64,000 nucleotides of DNA from Crocodylus rhombifer (taxonomy: Eukaryota > Chordata > Crocodylia > Crocodylidae). Location of the stretch: contig JAVSML010025178.1 in assembly GCA_038503035.1 (NCBI GenBank), positions 17,665 through 81,664 on the forward strand, written 5' to 3'. Under the pieces are notes generated by a model that had not been told where the DNA came from, searched no databases, and worked only from the letters and a program-made list of their open reading frames with translations. The first letter of the stretch is position 1; the number at the start of each line of letters is the position of its first letter. The position numbers were made by a program, and so were the translations under genes. Positions 35,604-47,850 of the stretch are shown here, piece after piece.

Positions 35604-36069
35604 CTGGTCAGGCCACAGCTGGAGTACTGCGTCCAGTTCTGTGAGCCCCATTTCAGGAGGGATGTGGACAACATTGAGAGGGTCCCGAGGAGGGCTACCC
35701 TCATGATCTGGGGAGAACAGGGCAGACCCTACAATGAAAGGCTGCAGGACCTAAACTTGTTCAGTCTTCAGGAGAGAAGGCTGAGGGGGGACCTGGTAAC
35801 CTTCTATAAACTCATTAGGGGGGACCAGAAGGGTTTGGGGGAAACACTGTTCCCCTAATGAGTTTATAGAAGGTTACCAGGTCCCCCCTCAGCCTTCTCT
35901 CCTGAAGACTGAACAAGTTTAGGTCCTGCAGCCTTTCATTGTAGGGTCTGCCCTGTTCTCCCCAGATCATGAGGGTAGCCCTCCTCGGGACCCTCTCAAT
36001 GTTGTCCACATCCCTCCTGAAATGGGGCTCACAGAACTGGACGCAGTACTCCAGCTGTGGCCTGACCAG
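35604..36069. repeat. Long inverted repeat: two 218-bp arms, 30-bp spacer
   Basis: Arm 35,604-35,821 (starting CTGGTCAGGCCACAGC, ending CTCATTAGGGG) and arm 35,852-36,069 are exact reverse complements as far as I can read by eye, with no indel since both are 218 bp. The spacer is 35,822-35,851. Both arms encode the same CR1 segment (NIERVPRRATLMIWGEQGRP) in opposite directions. Confidence 0.95.
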
Positions 36070-36073
36070 GGGT

Positions 36074-36090
36074 GGGGGGGGGGGGGGGGG
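36074..36090. repeat. G17 homopolymer at the palindrome's distal junction
   Basis: Seventeen G directly follow the right arm (after GGGGT) and precede the resumed CR1 3' end. CR1 normally has no such run here, so it marks the rearrangement junction. Confidence 0.85.
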
Positions 36091-39000
36091 TGCGCATCAG
36101 ACTTCAAGATCTACAAGGTCCCTTCCGACCCTACTTCCATGATTCTATGGTCTTTATCAGCAACATTAATCCGCCACTTCAGCCAAAAAAGCATCAATTG
36201 CTGATAAATGTCAAACTTCCCTTTAAAAAAAAATCAGTGCCATTATGACATGTACAGAGCACTTATGTGGGCATACCTACATCCCACAACTTACGAACTT
36301 TCAAAGTGTTTGAATATTCTGAATGCAAGAGAAATGCAAAGTTGTCTCCCCATTGACAACCCTGTTTCAGGCCAATGAAATTCTTGTACTTCCACTCTTT
36401 GGAGATTGTATTTGAAGAGTTTTCTACAAACTTTTCCATGCTACACAAAACTATGCTGGTTTATTAGCAACATGCAGGCATTACCTAGCTTTCTAGTCCC
36501 TCACAGCCAGAATCAAGGTATCCAGTAGACAAATTTAAAATGGAAGGAAAGCATCCCATTTTTGCCTAGTTTAAAGGCCTGGCATACTGCATTTAGCAAA
36601 AGGCATTCACGCAATGACATGCATTGATTCTTTGATCAAGTCCCCTACGCACATCCTGGTCTCCCAGAAAGGCCTTGAGCAGAGACAGAGGCCTCTCCAT
36701 CCTTGACACTTCCATAAGCTCATAAGGAAAGTCCAAATACTCAATTGTTACATACATGCAGTGGGGGGGAAGCAGTGAGAGAGAGAGAGTCAGTGAATAG
36801 TTTTATCTAGACTGGAGTAAGGAAATTCTCTTAATAGTGTTTAAGTTACTCACTTATTCTCAAGTCAGTTCTCTCCTACAGAAGGAAGTATGCTTGATAT
36901 TATCACATCCTTTCTACTTGGGCCTCTCACTCCAGAAGACCAAGGTTATAAACACAAAATGCCCAACAGTTTCAAGTTTCTCCTCCTAAAAAGTGTCCAT
37001 TCCTGGGAATCATGCTTGGGACTGTGTAGGAAGGATGAGTGCTAGATCTGTTCCAGAAGAATGATCTTCAAACCCCTTGACAAAGTGAGACCAAACAGGT
37101 AAGACTCCATCTACAATTGCTCAGAAAAGCATTTGTGCAACATTAGCACTTCCCTCCCTACATGCACAAAATACTAAACAAACCCAGTAACAGTGTGAAG
37201 CAAAGTAACTGTGTTACTTTGCTGAATGCTTTATGATTTCAAGAATGGAACAAAGGCAGTTAGAGCAATTAGGAAGCATAAATGCTAGAAAGATGGCTTC
37301 TGCTGTAAAGGCATTACTTACTTCATGGCCAAGGGAGATTAGGTGTGCATGCACACATATATAAAGCATCTTTTGACCAAATAGATTATACCCCTCTCCC
37401 CCAATAAGGCACCCTGTTCTTAGGCTGGATCTAGCAGCTATTACTACCCTCCTAGATTAAGGTTCCTTACCATTGCAAAGCTATCCTACCGTTTACTACC
37501 AACTGCAATACCACAACACCTAGAGATGTTCTCCTTTTTTGGAGGGTTTATAGACTGGACAAGCCAATTGCTCAACCGCTACAAGTGTGTTTAAGTGGGC
37601 CACTTCAAAATTAAGGAGCTGCTGCTGTGGAACAGAACAAAGAAAAGCAACAATCCCAGGAACAAGTGTTTAAAGTAAAAAACTGAGCTCTAAAGCTACA
37701 ACCAAGTTCACTTTCATGTCCCCTTGCAGGAAGGAGTCATCACCTTTAAAAAGTGGCACCATATTCAGTAAACAAAACAGCATTCACATAATTACATTAT
37801 GTTCCCTGGGAAAGGGTCATCATCATCAGGCCAGTCATGCAAGATGAGCAAGTATGTTACTTCTGATACAGGTTCACCCCCAATTAAGAATGGGCCAATT
37901 CTAGATACTCAGTGCTCAGAGTTTATGTATGCTTAAAAAACAAAAACAAACCTGGGGGACATTCATATTATGACAGACAACCTTAGATCTGCAAGAGTTT
38001 GAGCAAAGCTAGATACAAGCATGATGCATTAGTCACTCTAGGTAGGCATTACCAAAATAGCTCTGTTTAATATGTATACACAAGAAAGCTACTCATGTAG
38101 TATCCCAAATAGCTTGTAGCAGCAACTTGTGCTGCAGGTTTGCACAGTTTGCTTGAGAACATGACATCATGGGAAGCAGCATTCATGAAGCTTCATTGGA
38201 AAGAGATAGACCGTATTTCAGATGAACTTTAAAACTGACAGGTTTCTAATCACTCTGAAAAAAAAAAAATGCTTTCCTCATTGTCACTGAAGGTGTGCTT
38301 TACGAACAGTGCTGTTGAAACAGCTTGCTTCATGCATGGAACTTCTCATTCTTGGCACTAGAAAGGATGGAGCAGTCTCACAGGAACACAGAGCAAACAG
38401 CAACAATGACATCACCAACACAGATCCCCATCAAGAAGAAAATGCAGCAGCAAGTTGAATCCAGGAGCTGCATCTCCAAGATTGGTGCAAAAGGTCAACA
38501 AGAGCATTTGAATTAGGAATCATGAGAAAGTAAATGCACTTTGTGACAGGGAGACATAACCCAGCTGCCTGTAATTTCAAGGAGACTGCTAACAGTCAGT
38601 GACCTTGTCTAATGTTTAGGAAGCCTTAGTCAAGATAGGAACTAGCTTAACAGAATCAGATAACTGCAGAACTAAAGACACTTGTAACTATGCACAGCAT
38701 CAGTTAACAGCCACAGTTAAATACTTCCCAGTGATTCCCAGAACCAACCAAATTTAAAGAGAGGCACGTCAAGGCCTTACATAATCAGAAGTCATTACAG
38801 AAGCAGGTTTTAGAACTAAGACTCAGATAGAGAAAGAATCCAACACTAAACAGGCAATTGTTAGACAGCAATTGCTGAAGTCAGTGTCATGCTCAACTAG
38901 AAGATGTTTGACCTGAACATGTGAACACTATAAAGCACTTGGATCCTTATGACTTTGCCTTCAGACAGGCAGGTTAGCACAATTTTTCCAACATGTTTAA

Positions 39001-40464
39001 CAAGGCACAAGTACTGCTTTTAACCCAAGCTGTTCCATAAACTAGTGAGCAAGTCCCAACTACTTTGTGCATTCTGACAGCCAAGCCAATTGTTATCCCA
39101 TGCGCTGTCCCCCCCCAAATAGAGTTCTAGCATCAGAAATGTAGACAAACACATTTTATTTGAACTTAACCCATTTCAGGCTGGGCAATAAAAAGCATTA
39201 ATTTTTAAACAAGGACAGAAGAGGTATTATGCTACAAGTCTGAGCCTTAAGAGTATCCTCTTTGCCACACTTTCTTCAACTTCTGTTACCAACAATAAGT
39301 GCCTTTGTGACAGTTACAAGTCATGCTTGGGTAGAAAAAGTCTATAGTATATTCCAAGGCTAGGAAATGGATACTATATACTAGTATTAGAACAACTCTT
39401 CTAGACTTCAAGTTCCCCCCTAGAAACTGCATCAATTTGAAGAGGCACACTACTCTCAAAAACTATGCATGAATTGCACTGGTAAGTCCACAATTTACTA
39501 GTGGATATCAAAATTCAACTCCAGCTATTACGCAACTCTCTACTTGTCCAGAGGACCAGCAGCTCCCTCCATCTTAACTGCATAACATCCTGCACCATTA
39601 TTCCTCCAGCTTGCATTCTAGACCTCTGCTGGCATGCGTTAGGTCTGTACTTCTGCACCCATCCAGTCAGGGTTGCCCGTGTCAGTCTGACAATCGCTGG
39701 CTCACAGAAGATATGAACCACATTCAGAGAAGAGAAATCCAGCTGAAGTTCATTTAGAACTTACATTCCTGGAAAAAAAAGACAACCTGATCACCTATGA
39801 GGAAGTCTGGCATATATAAGCTTTGTCCTGACAGGAAACAGCCTGCCCACATAAGGAGGTGCAGCCTTGCAGTGTGAAAACTTATATTAAAGTCCATTTC
39901 AACGTAGAGTAAAACTACACTTGTCTTATTTACTTTACTGCTGTGAAGCAATGTCCCAAAGACTTAAGCTACAGCAGCCAGTTGGCTCAAAAAAAGAAAA
40001 GTTATCTTGTTTTAAGACCAACATAATGCCTATATTATACCGCAGGCCAAAGCTAGCTCTGGGCCCAGCAACGGTCTGGATGTAATGCCACAGAGTACAT
40101 CTTGTACTGAAAAAGCCACCTAAAAGGTTGGTTCTGGATTTGGGCTGTTAGCATGTATGGGACAGCCACTACAGGTAAACTGCTATTAATACCAGAGCCA
40201 TCCAGGGTATCTGCAGTACTCTCACAAGCGAGTGGCTACATTTCTTTGAGGTCTGCATGGTAAAGTCCCTTGAAAGCCAGGCTTCATAGTACCCACTGTT
40301 CTGCCTCAAGCTACTTTATAGCAACACAAGAGTTAAATTATTAAATGCTGTTGTCACAATACAAATGGGGCTGCAGGGGGGAGACGCAAAACTCCACAGT
40401 TTTAGTCTAACTCCTTAGTTCCCAAGCATCTTCACCATTAGGCTTCCCCATCTGTTTGGCTGTT

Positions 40465-40489
40465 GGGGGGGGGGGGGGGGGGGGGGGGG
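40465..40489. repeat. G25 homopolymer in intron 1
   Basis: Twenty-five consecutive G on the plus strand (RAB7A template), about 1.1 kb downstream of the probable start site. Long G-runs can form quadruplexes and are error-prone in assemblies. Confidence 0.9.
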
Positions 40490-41560
40490 AACAACAAACC
40501 CAGGACTTGTGGTTCTTTCAAAGCAGTTCTGCTTATTTCAGCAGTTTAACAGTATCCTGCACTTCTCCAGGCTAGAAGCCTGTGACTGCTATCAGTTGAG
40601 AGAATCCACAAGAGACATGTTTGCCATTTTACCTCCAGCCTCACACTTGGTTTGTTTAGGAAGAACACCATTCAACCCTTCCTTCTTCACTCAATTCACC
40701 ATACCTTGACAAAGTTAGTTTATGGATAGCAAGTCATGTGTTTGGTCAGCTGCTTAAGTCACAAGGGAAAGACAGCATGCTCCTTCTTCCTGACTAAGAG
40801 GGTATGGCATACAACAGCTTCAATTACATAGCAATATCCAGCTGACTACCCTGACATTACCCAAGACTATCTGCAACTAGGAGCAGTTAAGCAAACACTA
40901 TGGGCAGCCATGCTTGCTCTGTAGAAGCCAGACTGGGAACTGGCTGACACCACTAACCAACAACCAAGGAAACCAGTACTTCCAAGTCGGTCATATTAAA
41001 CACAGAAAGCCAGAGCCAAGCAGTGACATGCAAGCTCTTCTGGGGGGTGGGGGGGGAGGAGGGGGCTGAGGCCCTTCTCCCCCAGCCAGTGTCCAACAAC
41101 ACTGTGTTACAGCTTGTCTGGCACAAGCAGCAGCCAGTGAGAACAGCCACTTTGAGCTGGCCGTGCACTGCAACAATCCCACCTTGCCTGCTCAGCCTCC
41201 AGCACCTCACCCCCCGACGCATAACAGCCGTTCCTCCAGCACAGCCGGGACGGGACCGGAGCCGGAGCGCGGGCGAGGCTGGATAAGGCGAGGCGGAGAC
41301 CGCGGGTGGACCCGCCCCCGCCCTGCGGGTGCAGAGGGAGGGGGCTGTACTACCCCCAGCCCCCGAGCAGGCCCGAGCTGCCCCTTGCGCAACAACCGCC
41401 CGCCGGGCCCGGTGGGGGGAGAGAGAAGGCGGGCCCTGCCGCGCCGCCCCCGCGAGAGGAGACAAAGACCACCCCCCAAACCGCCCCACCCCGGGCCCCC
41501 CGGCGGCGGCGCCGCCGCCACTCTGAGGCCCGGAAGCGGAGGGAAGGCAGTGGCACTCAC

Positions 41561-41650
41561 CGTCTGGTCAGGCCGCAGCGCTGCGAGTGTGGGCGCCTGT
41601 ACGCTCCGCTCCGCTTTAATGGGCCCCGACAGCTCCGCTTTCACTTCCGC
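41561..41650 (-). other. RAB7A: RAB7A non-coding exon 1 (5'UTR)
   Basis: On the minus strand the sequence ends ...GACCAGACG followed by GTGAGT, a strong donor with GT at 41,560-41,559. It lies in a CpG island, and the next RAB7A exon opens only 8 nt before the start codon, so a separate upstream 5'UTR exon is required. The transcription start is inferred from ETS-type sites at 41,642-41,671; the 5' boundary is approximate. No in-frame ATG joins it to the coding exon. Confidence 0.75.
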
Positions 41651-41734
41651 CTCCCCCTCCCCAGCTTCCGGTCACGGGACCCGCTCGGCGACGCTTAACG
41701 TCAGCGCGCAAGAGATAGGCCGCGTCTGGGCCGC

Positions 41735-41744
41735 GTCACGTGAC
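41735..41744. promoter_or_regulatory. CLEAR element / palindromic E-box GTCACGTGAC
   Basis: A perfect match to the 10-bp CLEAR consensus bound by TFEB, TFE3 and MITF in lysosomal gene promoters, about 70-100 bp upstream of the probable RAB7A start site. USF and MYC/MAX recognise the same CACGTG core, so the bound factor is inferred. Confidence 0.75.
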
Positions 41745-41791
41745 CCCCCGCCGGCCATCTTGGGCCCGAGCCTGGTGGGCGGGGTCTCCGT

Positions 41792-41801
41792 GTCACGTGG
41801 G
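41792..41801. promoter_or_regulatory. Second promoter E-box GTCACGTGGG
   Basis: A CACGTG core with the CLEAR 5' half intact, 57 bp from the perfect site. Further cores lie at about 41,950 (GGCACGTGTT) and 42,601 (CACGTGAC). The spacing suggests cooperative binding, but that is inference. Confidence 0.55.
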
Positions 41802-44439
41802 ACAGGGCGGGCTATCCTAGCAATGCGGGTTTGCACCCGTGTAGACGCTCGTAATCCGGATTAACACTTGCTGCTGGGAACGGGGGAGGCTTGTACAGAC
41901 AGACCGAGACAATGGTTCACATGCACATTTAGCCCTGACTGGCGCCGGGGCACGTGTTAATTCATATCCCTCACAGGGACTTCAAGAGGGGCGGGGGTTG
42001 TCCTGCAGGAGGACCCTGCCAGAGTGGCTTCGTCTCAGGACAGTCAGCCTACCCACGCCTGCTGGTAGGGACAGCCCTTTGTGTCCCTGGCGCAGGCCCC
42101 TGGACACGCCAGCTGTATGACGGGCAGGGACAGAAACAAATCCTGCAGCTGGAGGCCTTGGAAAGGCACCTGTGTGTGTTAGTGCAGGTTCATCTGGCGC
42201 TCCACGAGGCCCTGCGTGCATCCTAATGTCATTAAGTGAAATCAGTCATAATCTGCTGCTTGCTTTATTTCTTGCTCTGCTTCCTCTCCGCTCAAGCTGG
42301 GCTTTGTGACCGACTGCCCCTATATCGGGCTTTGCTGCTGCTCAGCTCTACTGCCACTTCTGTGAGGGGCCCTGGCTGCTAAAAACCAGGGTCGTGACCA
42401 TCCAGGATTGCCCTGGAGTCTCCAGGGATTAGATGTAAATCTCCAGGAGACTGCTGAGGGGCACCCAAGGGATAAATGATAGGGCATTCATTAAAAGAAA
42501 TATCAAACATTGAATCTGATTTATACGGTAGTCCGGTGAGTTTTTAAAACGTAATAGCAACATGCGTTTGCCTTCCTGATGTAAAGTCTAAGCACCGTAA
42601 CACGTGACTGATACACACAAGTATGTAGCACATTTGAATTGTGTGTTGCAGGCATGTTGGCATTTTGGAAACTTCCTGGACTAGATTCAGATTTGGCAAC
42701 CTTGCTAAAAACCTTTGTGACTCTATGCACCTCTGCAGGCGTTCAGTCCCCTCCTTAAATCTCATATTTTCATCTATAATCCTCCTTCCCTCAGACATGC
42801 ACAAGCAAATTAGAGCTGGGGTTCAAATGTGGGCCAAATGTGGAGCTCCTGACTGGTTGGGAAATTTGGCAGCAGTGGCCATTAATATGGTCCCTGCTGC
42901 CAAATTCCCCAGCCCCCAGCCATCTCACAACACAGCCAGATCAGGGCCAGGACACACTCCCTTTCTCTGCGTGGCTGGCTCAGGGCCAGGCTGGGCTGTC
43001 CCCCCTGCCCCGCTTCCCCCCTCCATGCAGCCACAGCTGTGCCTGTCCTGGGCGTTGGATTGTGGCCACCAGCCAGATCCAACCAGGCACTGCTCATCTG
43101 GCCCACTAGGGAAAAAGGCTGATCACTACCGAATAAGAGGATAAATCCTTGAACAGAATGTCTAGGACAAGATAGCTGCAAAATGTCAGTGTTGATTCAC
43201 TTGCTTCTCATAATATCCAGACCCTCCTCAGTTATAAACGCTTATATGTATACGGTCGGATCCTGCAAATACATGCTCAATTTTAAACTTTAGCATTCCC
43301 AGACCAGTGGGATTCCTTATATTTGAAGTTCAGTATGTGCGTAAGTGGTTGCAGGATAAGGGCTGGGCCTTAGTGAAGAGTCCTTTTCTCTGGACCAGCC
43401 ATTAAGCTATTTGGTAAACCAATTATTATATAAATGTTAAAGATTTATTTAGGAAGAAATTCAAAACTATGGTTTGAAAGAACTTGGGTACCCACTACTA
43501 ATGCTACTACTTCTACATAGCTTGTAAAAAAATCAGTGACCCATCGCTATTTTGTATTTGATTTATATTTTCCTAGCACCCAGGTAACCCAATCATAGAC
43601 CAACAGTTTGCCATTCTTGAGATTTCTAAGGAAATGAACAGAAATAAACACAATTTCTTGCCAATGTTTAAGCATAACAATCAATAAACAAAGATTGATT
43701 CAAAGCTGAACTAATTTTTATTCTACAAAGCTGGTTTGTAAGTGCTACACTGAGCATAGCAGTCTGGTAACAAGAGATTTTGTTATGTAAAAGATTTGCT
43801 TATAAATTAAAAATGGTGAGTTGCAAAATGTATCCAGGTGCACTTGTTAAGCAATGATTAATATAAGAACAAGCAGAAGAGCTGCAATGGGATTGGTTAA
43901 GCTCACTGGCACCCGTATGTGTAAGAAACAGTAACTGTCCTGAATATCCTGCCATGCATACTGGTAGAAGACTCACTGCGTTATTCAGCTTGTACTGTCA
44001 TATATTAAAGTATTTGTCTTAATCATATGATCAGTTAGCTAACCCGTGGATCAGGAAAAGGAAAAACTAAAAGGACCCAAGCAAATTAAGTAAAAGATAA
44101 TTTTAGCAAAGTTCTTTAGAGGCATGGTGAAAAAGTAAAACCCTATATATTATTTTTAATCCAGACTCAAAATTTTGTATCTGCAAGAGGTGAAAAAGCT
44201 TATGATTAAGAATGAATTTAGGAATCAAGACACTAGGAGTTTTTCCCTACATACTGAAACCTGCTGATAGAAGAGCAGTTTTATGTTACAAATAAACTAT
44301 TATCATCATTATAATCTATTGGGATTTACAACCCTATCAAGAAAAATATCCATCACAGAATCCACTGCATCCTGGCTATGCTGTACTGCTGCAGAGGGAA
44401 CCAAATGAAAATGGATTATGTGAGAGTCAGGTCTTCAGA

Positions 44440-44710
44440 CCTGCTACAATATCATTGCAATCAATGCGAGATTTAATATTGCCTGCATGAGGTACTGAAT
44501 GGGACACTTAAAGCAGAGGATTCAAAGTCAAGAGAGGTTATATCCTTGACTTACATGACACCAAATAAGCCATTTACCTATTCTATGTCTCAGCCTCCCC
44601 ATCTGTAGGATGCTCCTCATGATATAACCCTGCTCGCAATAGGGTTCTGATGTTTATTAATGGTTACTAAGTACACTGAGATCATTAAACGGGAAGGACA
44701 GGGTGGTAAT
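44440..44710 (-). mobile_element. MIR-like ancient SINE
   Basis: The plus strand reads like the reverse complement of the MIR core and 3' part: CCATTTACCTATTCTATGTC, TCAGCCTCCCCATCTGTAGG, then AGGGTTCTGATG and ACTGAGATC. Strongly diverged, as expected for an element older than the amniote radiation. Confidence 0.6.
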
Positions 44711-46221
44711 TAGGGTAATGGACTATTGAACAGAAGAATAAAGACTTAGTGAAAAGATCTAGGACAGAAATCACAAAGGAGAGCCATGTCTCTAGACACG
44801 GTGCTACCAAAATCCACCCCATGAAGCCTGTTTTGCCGTGGGCTTCAGGCATGGAGTGACTATAGCAGTTGCTCTATTGGTGTATTCCCCTGAGGCTGTA
44901 ATATGTTGAATGAACTGCAAACACAGTGCCAGGCTATTTAGGATAATCCCAGAGGAAGACCTGTTTTGGGTTATTCAGGCCTGAGATCCTAAGCAGCTCA
45001 TCTGCCCTGACACAGAAGTCAAGTGACAACTGCCATGAATCTCTTTTCAGCCAGTGCTGACCAGACAGCTGTTGGGCTCCTCTGCCCACTTTGCTAAAGG
45101 TTTCTTTTTATTTTTTCCTGCATGGTACATAATGGAAAATCCTGCCTTCTCTTGTGGCGTACAGCAATTCTGGCAACAACGCAACTTGTTTATTTTCAGT
45201 GGGATATTTTTATTACATAGTGGTTAGAAAAATATCTAGCACAAGGCTTGGATGTTGCTTTGTTTCTCTCTCTGCATAACTGACAGCTGTGCCATGCAAA
45301 ACATTTCTTATGGTGGCTTGCTAACCCTTGTAGGGAATGCTGCCTTTCATCAGATGAACAGGCTCCAATCCAGCTCCCGTTGAAGTGAACAGGATGTTTG
45401 CCATATGTAAGCAACACAACTGGTTGTGTACGTCCTAGTTAAATTCAAAGACACTGAAGTTAAAGAGTAAAGATGTTGTTATGAAGACAGATGCAGAAAT
45501 GGATCAAGGCATCCTGATAATTCTGTTTGGATCCTAACGACAGACACCAAAATCAACCAAAATAAAAATAAGACTCTGCTAAAACAAAAGCTCAGTTCAG
45601 CAGAAACCCTTAGGAAGAGATTGGCCAGCACAAACTCTTTTCATAGCCTGGAAGGAAGTCAGTGTTTCCTGTCCAGTTCCTTGAGAATTAAAAACAAATC
45701 AAACCTTGAATATTGGATCTTTTTGAAACTGTATCTCAACTCTTTGCAGTTGTAATGGTGTAGGAATTGGTGGCCTGCCTGTGACAGACATTCATACATG
45801 GTAATACATCCAGGTTCTTTAGCTGAGTAGCCTTTTTTGGGGTTGTCTGAAGTAAGACATCAAGATATTTTCTTATATGAATTCCTCCAAATCAGTAACT
45901 AAAAATCTGTTCCACCATTGTCTTGTTCTCTGTGATGAACAGTCTCCATTTGCTAACCTGTCTACCAAGCTAAATACCTGGGACACCTTAGAGCACTTAG
46001 AACACCTCCTTCAATGGATTTCCTTTAAACCTCCAGTTGCCTTGCAGCACAACTGTTTCTCAAAGCTCGGGACACATGCCCCCATGTACAGCAAACTTCT
46101 GCAGGGTAGCTGACAGAAAGGCCTGGGGAAGCAGGAGATGGGAAAGTGGAACTAAAAATGTGGGAAAGGAAGAAATAGAACAAATGAAGAACAGATCAAC
46201 AGTATCAGTAAAGGTGTTGGA

Positions 46222-46393
46222 GCAGTTCCTGTGTGGTTGAAGTGACAAAGTGTCACTTTTTTATTATCTGTAACATGGAATCATAGGGGAAACAGCAGTT
46301 TAGCCAGGCAGTTCCTGTGTGGTTGAAGTGACAAAGTGTCACTTTTTTATTATCCGTAACATGGAATCATAGGGGAAACAGCAGTTTAGCCAG
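46222..46393. repeat. 86-bp tandem duplication carrying a perfect hairpin
   Basis: Copies 46,222-46,307 and 46,308-46,393 (start GCAGTTCCTGTGTGG, end TTTAGCCAG) differ by one visible base (ATCTG/ATCCG). Each contains AAGTGACA-AAG-TGTCACTT, an 8-bp perfect stem with a 3-nt loop. Confidence 0.95.
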
Positions 46394-47850
46394 CTGACAC
46401 AGGAGTATGGGACTCAAAAATGTTTGCGAATCGTTGGGCTATACAACACAGTTGACAAACATATCAGTTCAATCCAACTCTACACTAGACAATATAAACA
46501 AAGTAAACAAGAAACACATGTAAACGTTTCATGGAAGAATTGGCAGAGAGGCTGGTCTAAGCTAACCCAAATGTAGTATTTCTAATAATAAACCTATCCT
46601 GATAGTATTACCAGTCCCAGTTTGTGGTGCTGAACCTTTAGGCAATGCTACTGGCTGCAAAATTCAGGAAGTCTTAAAGGTGTCTGCTTTTATAATGCAA
46701 TTTTTAAAACTTTCTTGTGCCCTTTACAAGTGTCACCCAATTGTTGGGTTTTGTTTTGTTTGTATAAGGTATTAAGTTTACAACCTATGTTCATACAAAC
46801 CTGTTATTAACAGACAATGTTAAGACAGCCTGAAGCTACAGCTGAAAGGCTCTCCATAGTTATTTTTTTGGGTCATAAAGTGGGAATCTGGTTTAACAGC
46901 CTGATTTTGCCTTCTTGAAATCCATTGCAACCTCCTACGGAGTTCAATAGGGGCGGCGCTGGGACCTATTTCTGTAATGCAGTCTGAATGTTCAAAGTTC
47001 AGGGGTGTACTAAGATGTTGGCCTATAGTTAGTCCATGCCTGGACACAGACCACACATTTTATAGATAGGGTTTATTCTGATTATTTTCAGAGGCTATTG
47101 AGCCATCTCCTTTTAGGTAACAGTGGTTCCTTTATATACTTGTCTGGCTCCTTGAGAACCTTCCTTGCAATTTGTCCTAACCCACTGTGAAGAAAGGAAG
47201 ATGTGTGGGTTGCGGCACCAGCTGCAAGTAATTTTTTTTTTCTGTATAAACAAGCCCTCCTCCTTCAAATCCTTACTAAAGTCTCACTTCTCTTGACTAG
47301 CTTTCCAGTGCATATCTCTACCACCTCTACAGTCTGCAGTGACTTCCTCAAAACATCATTAAAATATTAACTCACTAAAATAAAAAGAGGAACCAACAAG
47401 CTGTGATCACAGGCTCCCTTGCTTTTGTAGATCTGTCCAGTTTTCTCCTTAGACCTCCTTTATCATCCTGTGATTCACTTGGTCTAATTGTCCCTGTGTA
47501 TTCACTGGTATTTTTCTTTAAAACCTTCCATTTTTGAACCTTTGTCTGTGAATTTCCACTAATGGTGCTGCTACTGCAGTCTCTTTACCACTGGTCTCTT
47601 TGGGTGTTTATACACGTTCCTGGAACTGGGGGGGACAGGGGTGGCAGCTCCAAGAGCTACTGTAATTAAAAGCACCCACAGCATCTCGTGTATCACTGCT
47701 TGCACACTTAAAAATGGCAGTGGGAGCGCTTGAACTAAAGCTCATTCGAAGAGATTTAGTAAAAGTGCCCCCACTACTTTTTAAGCATGGGGACACTGAT
47801 ACACAAGATGCGGGAGTCTGCTGGAGTGCAGTAATTACCATGCTCTAGCT

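Larger units (their letters stand above)
35174..36150 (+). mobile_element. CR1 LINE 3' fragment, internally rearranged (copy C)
   Basis: Begins in reverse transcriptase (GPALFNFFISDLDN, FKFADDTKIWGEV, HLGSSNQQHTYRMGNS) and continues into the ERLQDLNLFSLQERRLRG region. At GTTCCCCT (about 35,850) the normal 3' end is replaced by an inverted copy of the preceding 218 bp. After a G-run, the true CR1 3' terminus resumes (CTACAAGGTCCCTTCCGACC, then ATTCTATGG). The tail differs from copies A and B, so this is another subfamily. It is antisense to RAB7A in intron 1. Confidence 0.9.
19885..41560 (-). other. RAB7A: RAB7A intron 1 (5'UTR intron, 21.7 kb)
   Basis: A long first intron inside the 5'UTR, from donor GTGAGT at 41,560 to acceptor TTCCAG at 19,885. 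It holds the repeats listed separately: homopolymers, a 467-bp hAT element, a rearranged CR1 and MIR-like remnants. Between them, notably about 23.3-30.5 kb and 36.2-40.4 kb, I see no gene and no recognisable element. Open frames there are short and lack codon bias. Confidence 0.9.
41180..41830. promoter_or_regulatory. RAB7A: RAB7A promoter CpG island
   Basis: A dense CpG stretch (GCCGCG, GCGGCG, CGCGTC) in otherwise CpG-poor DNA, covering exon 1 and its upstream flank. On the gene strand there are ETS/GABP-like ACCGGAAG (41,665-41,672 region) and GCGGAAGTG (41,642-41,650 region), a YY1-like GCCATCTTGG on the plus strand (41,754-41,763), and E-boxes at 41,735 and 41,792. No TATA box is evident, which is typical of housekeeping genes. 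Long frames across the island on both strands come from base composition, not coding. Confidence 0.85.

Noticed and set aside
41163..41864. Long open frames (up to 233 codons) on both strands of the RAB7A CpG island
   Set aside because: GC-rich DNA lacks stop codons by composition. The frames overlap the non-coding exon 1 and its promoter motifs and show no domain.
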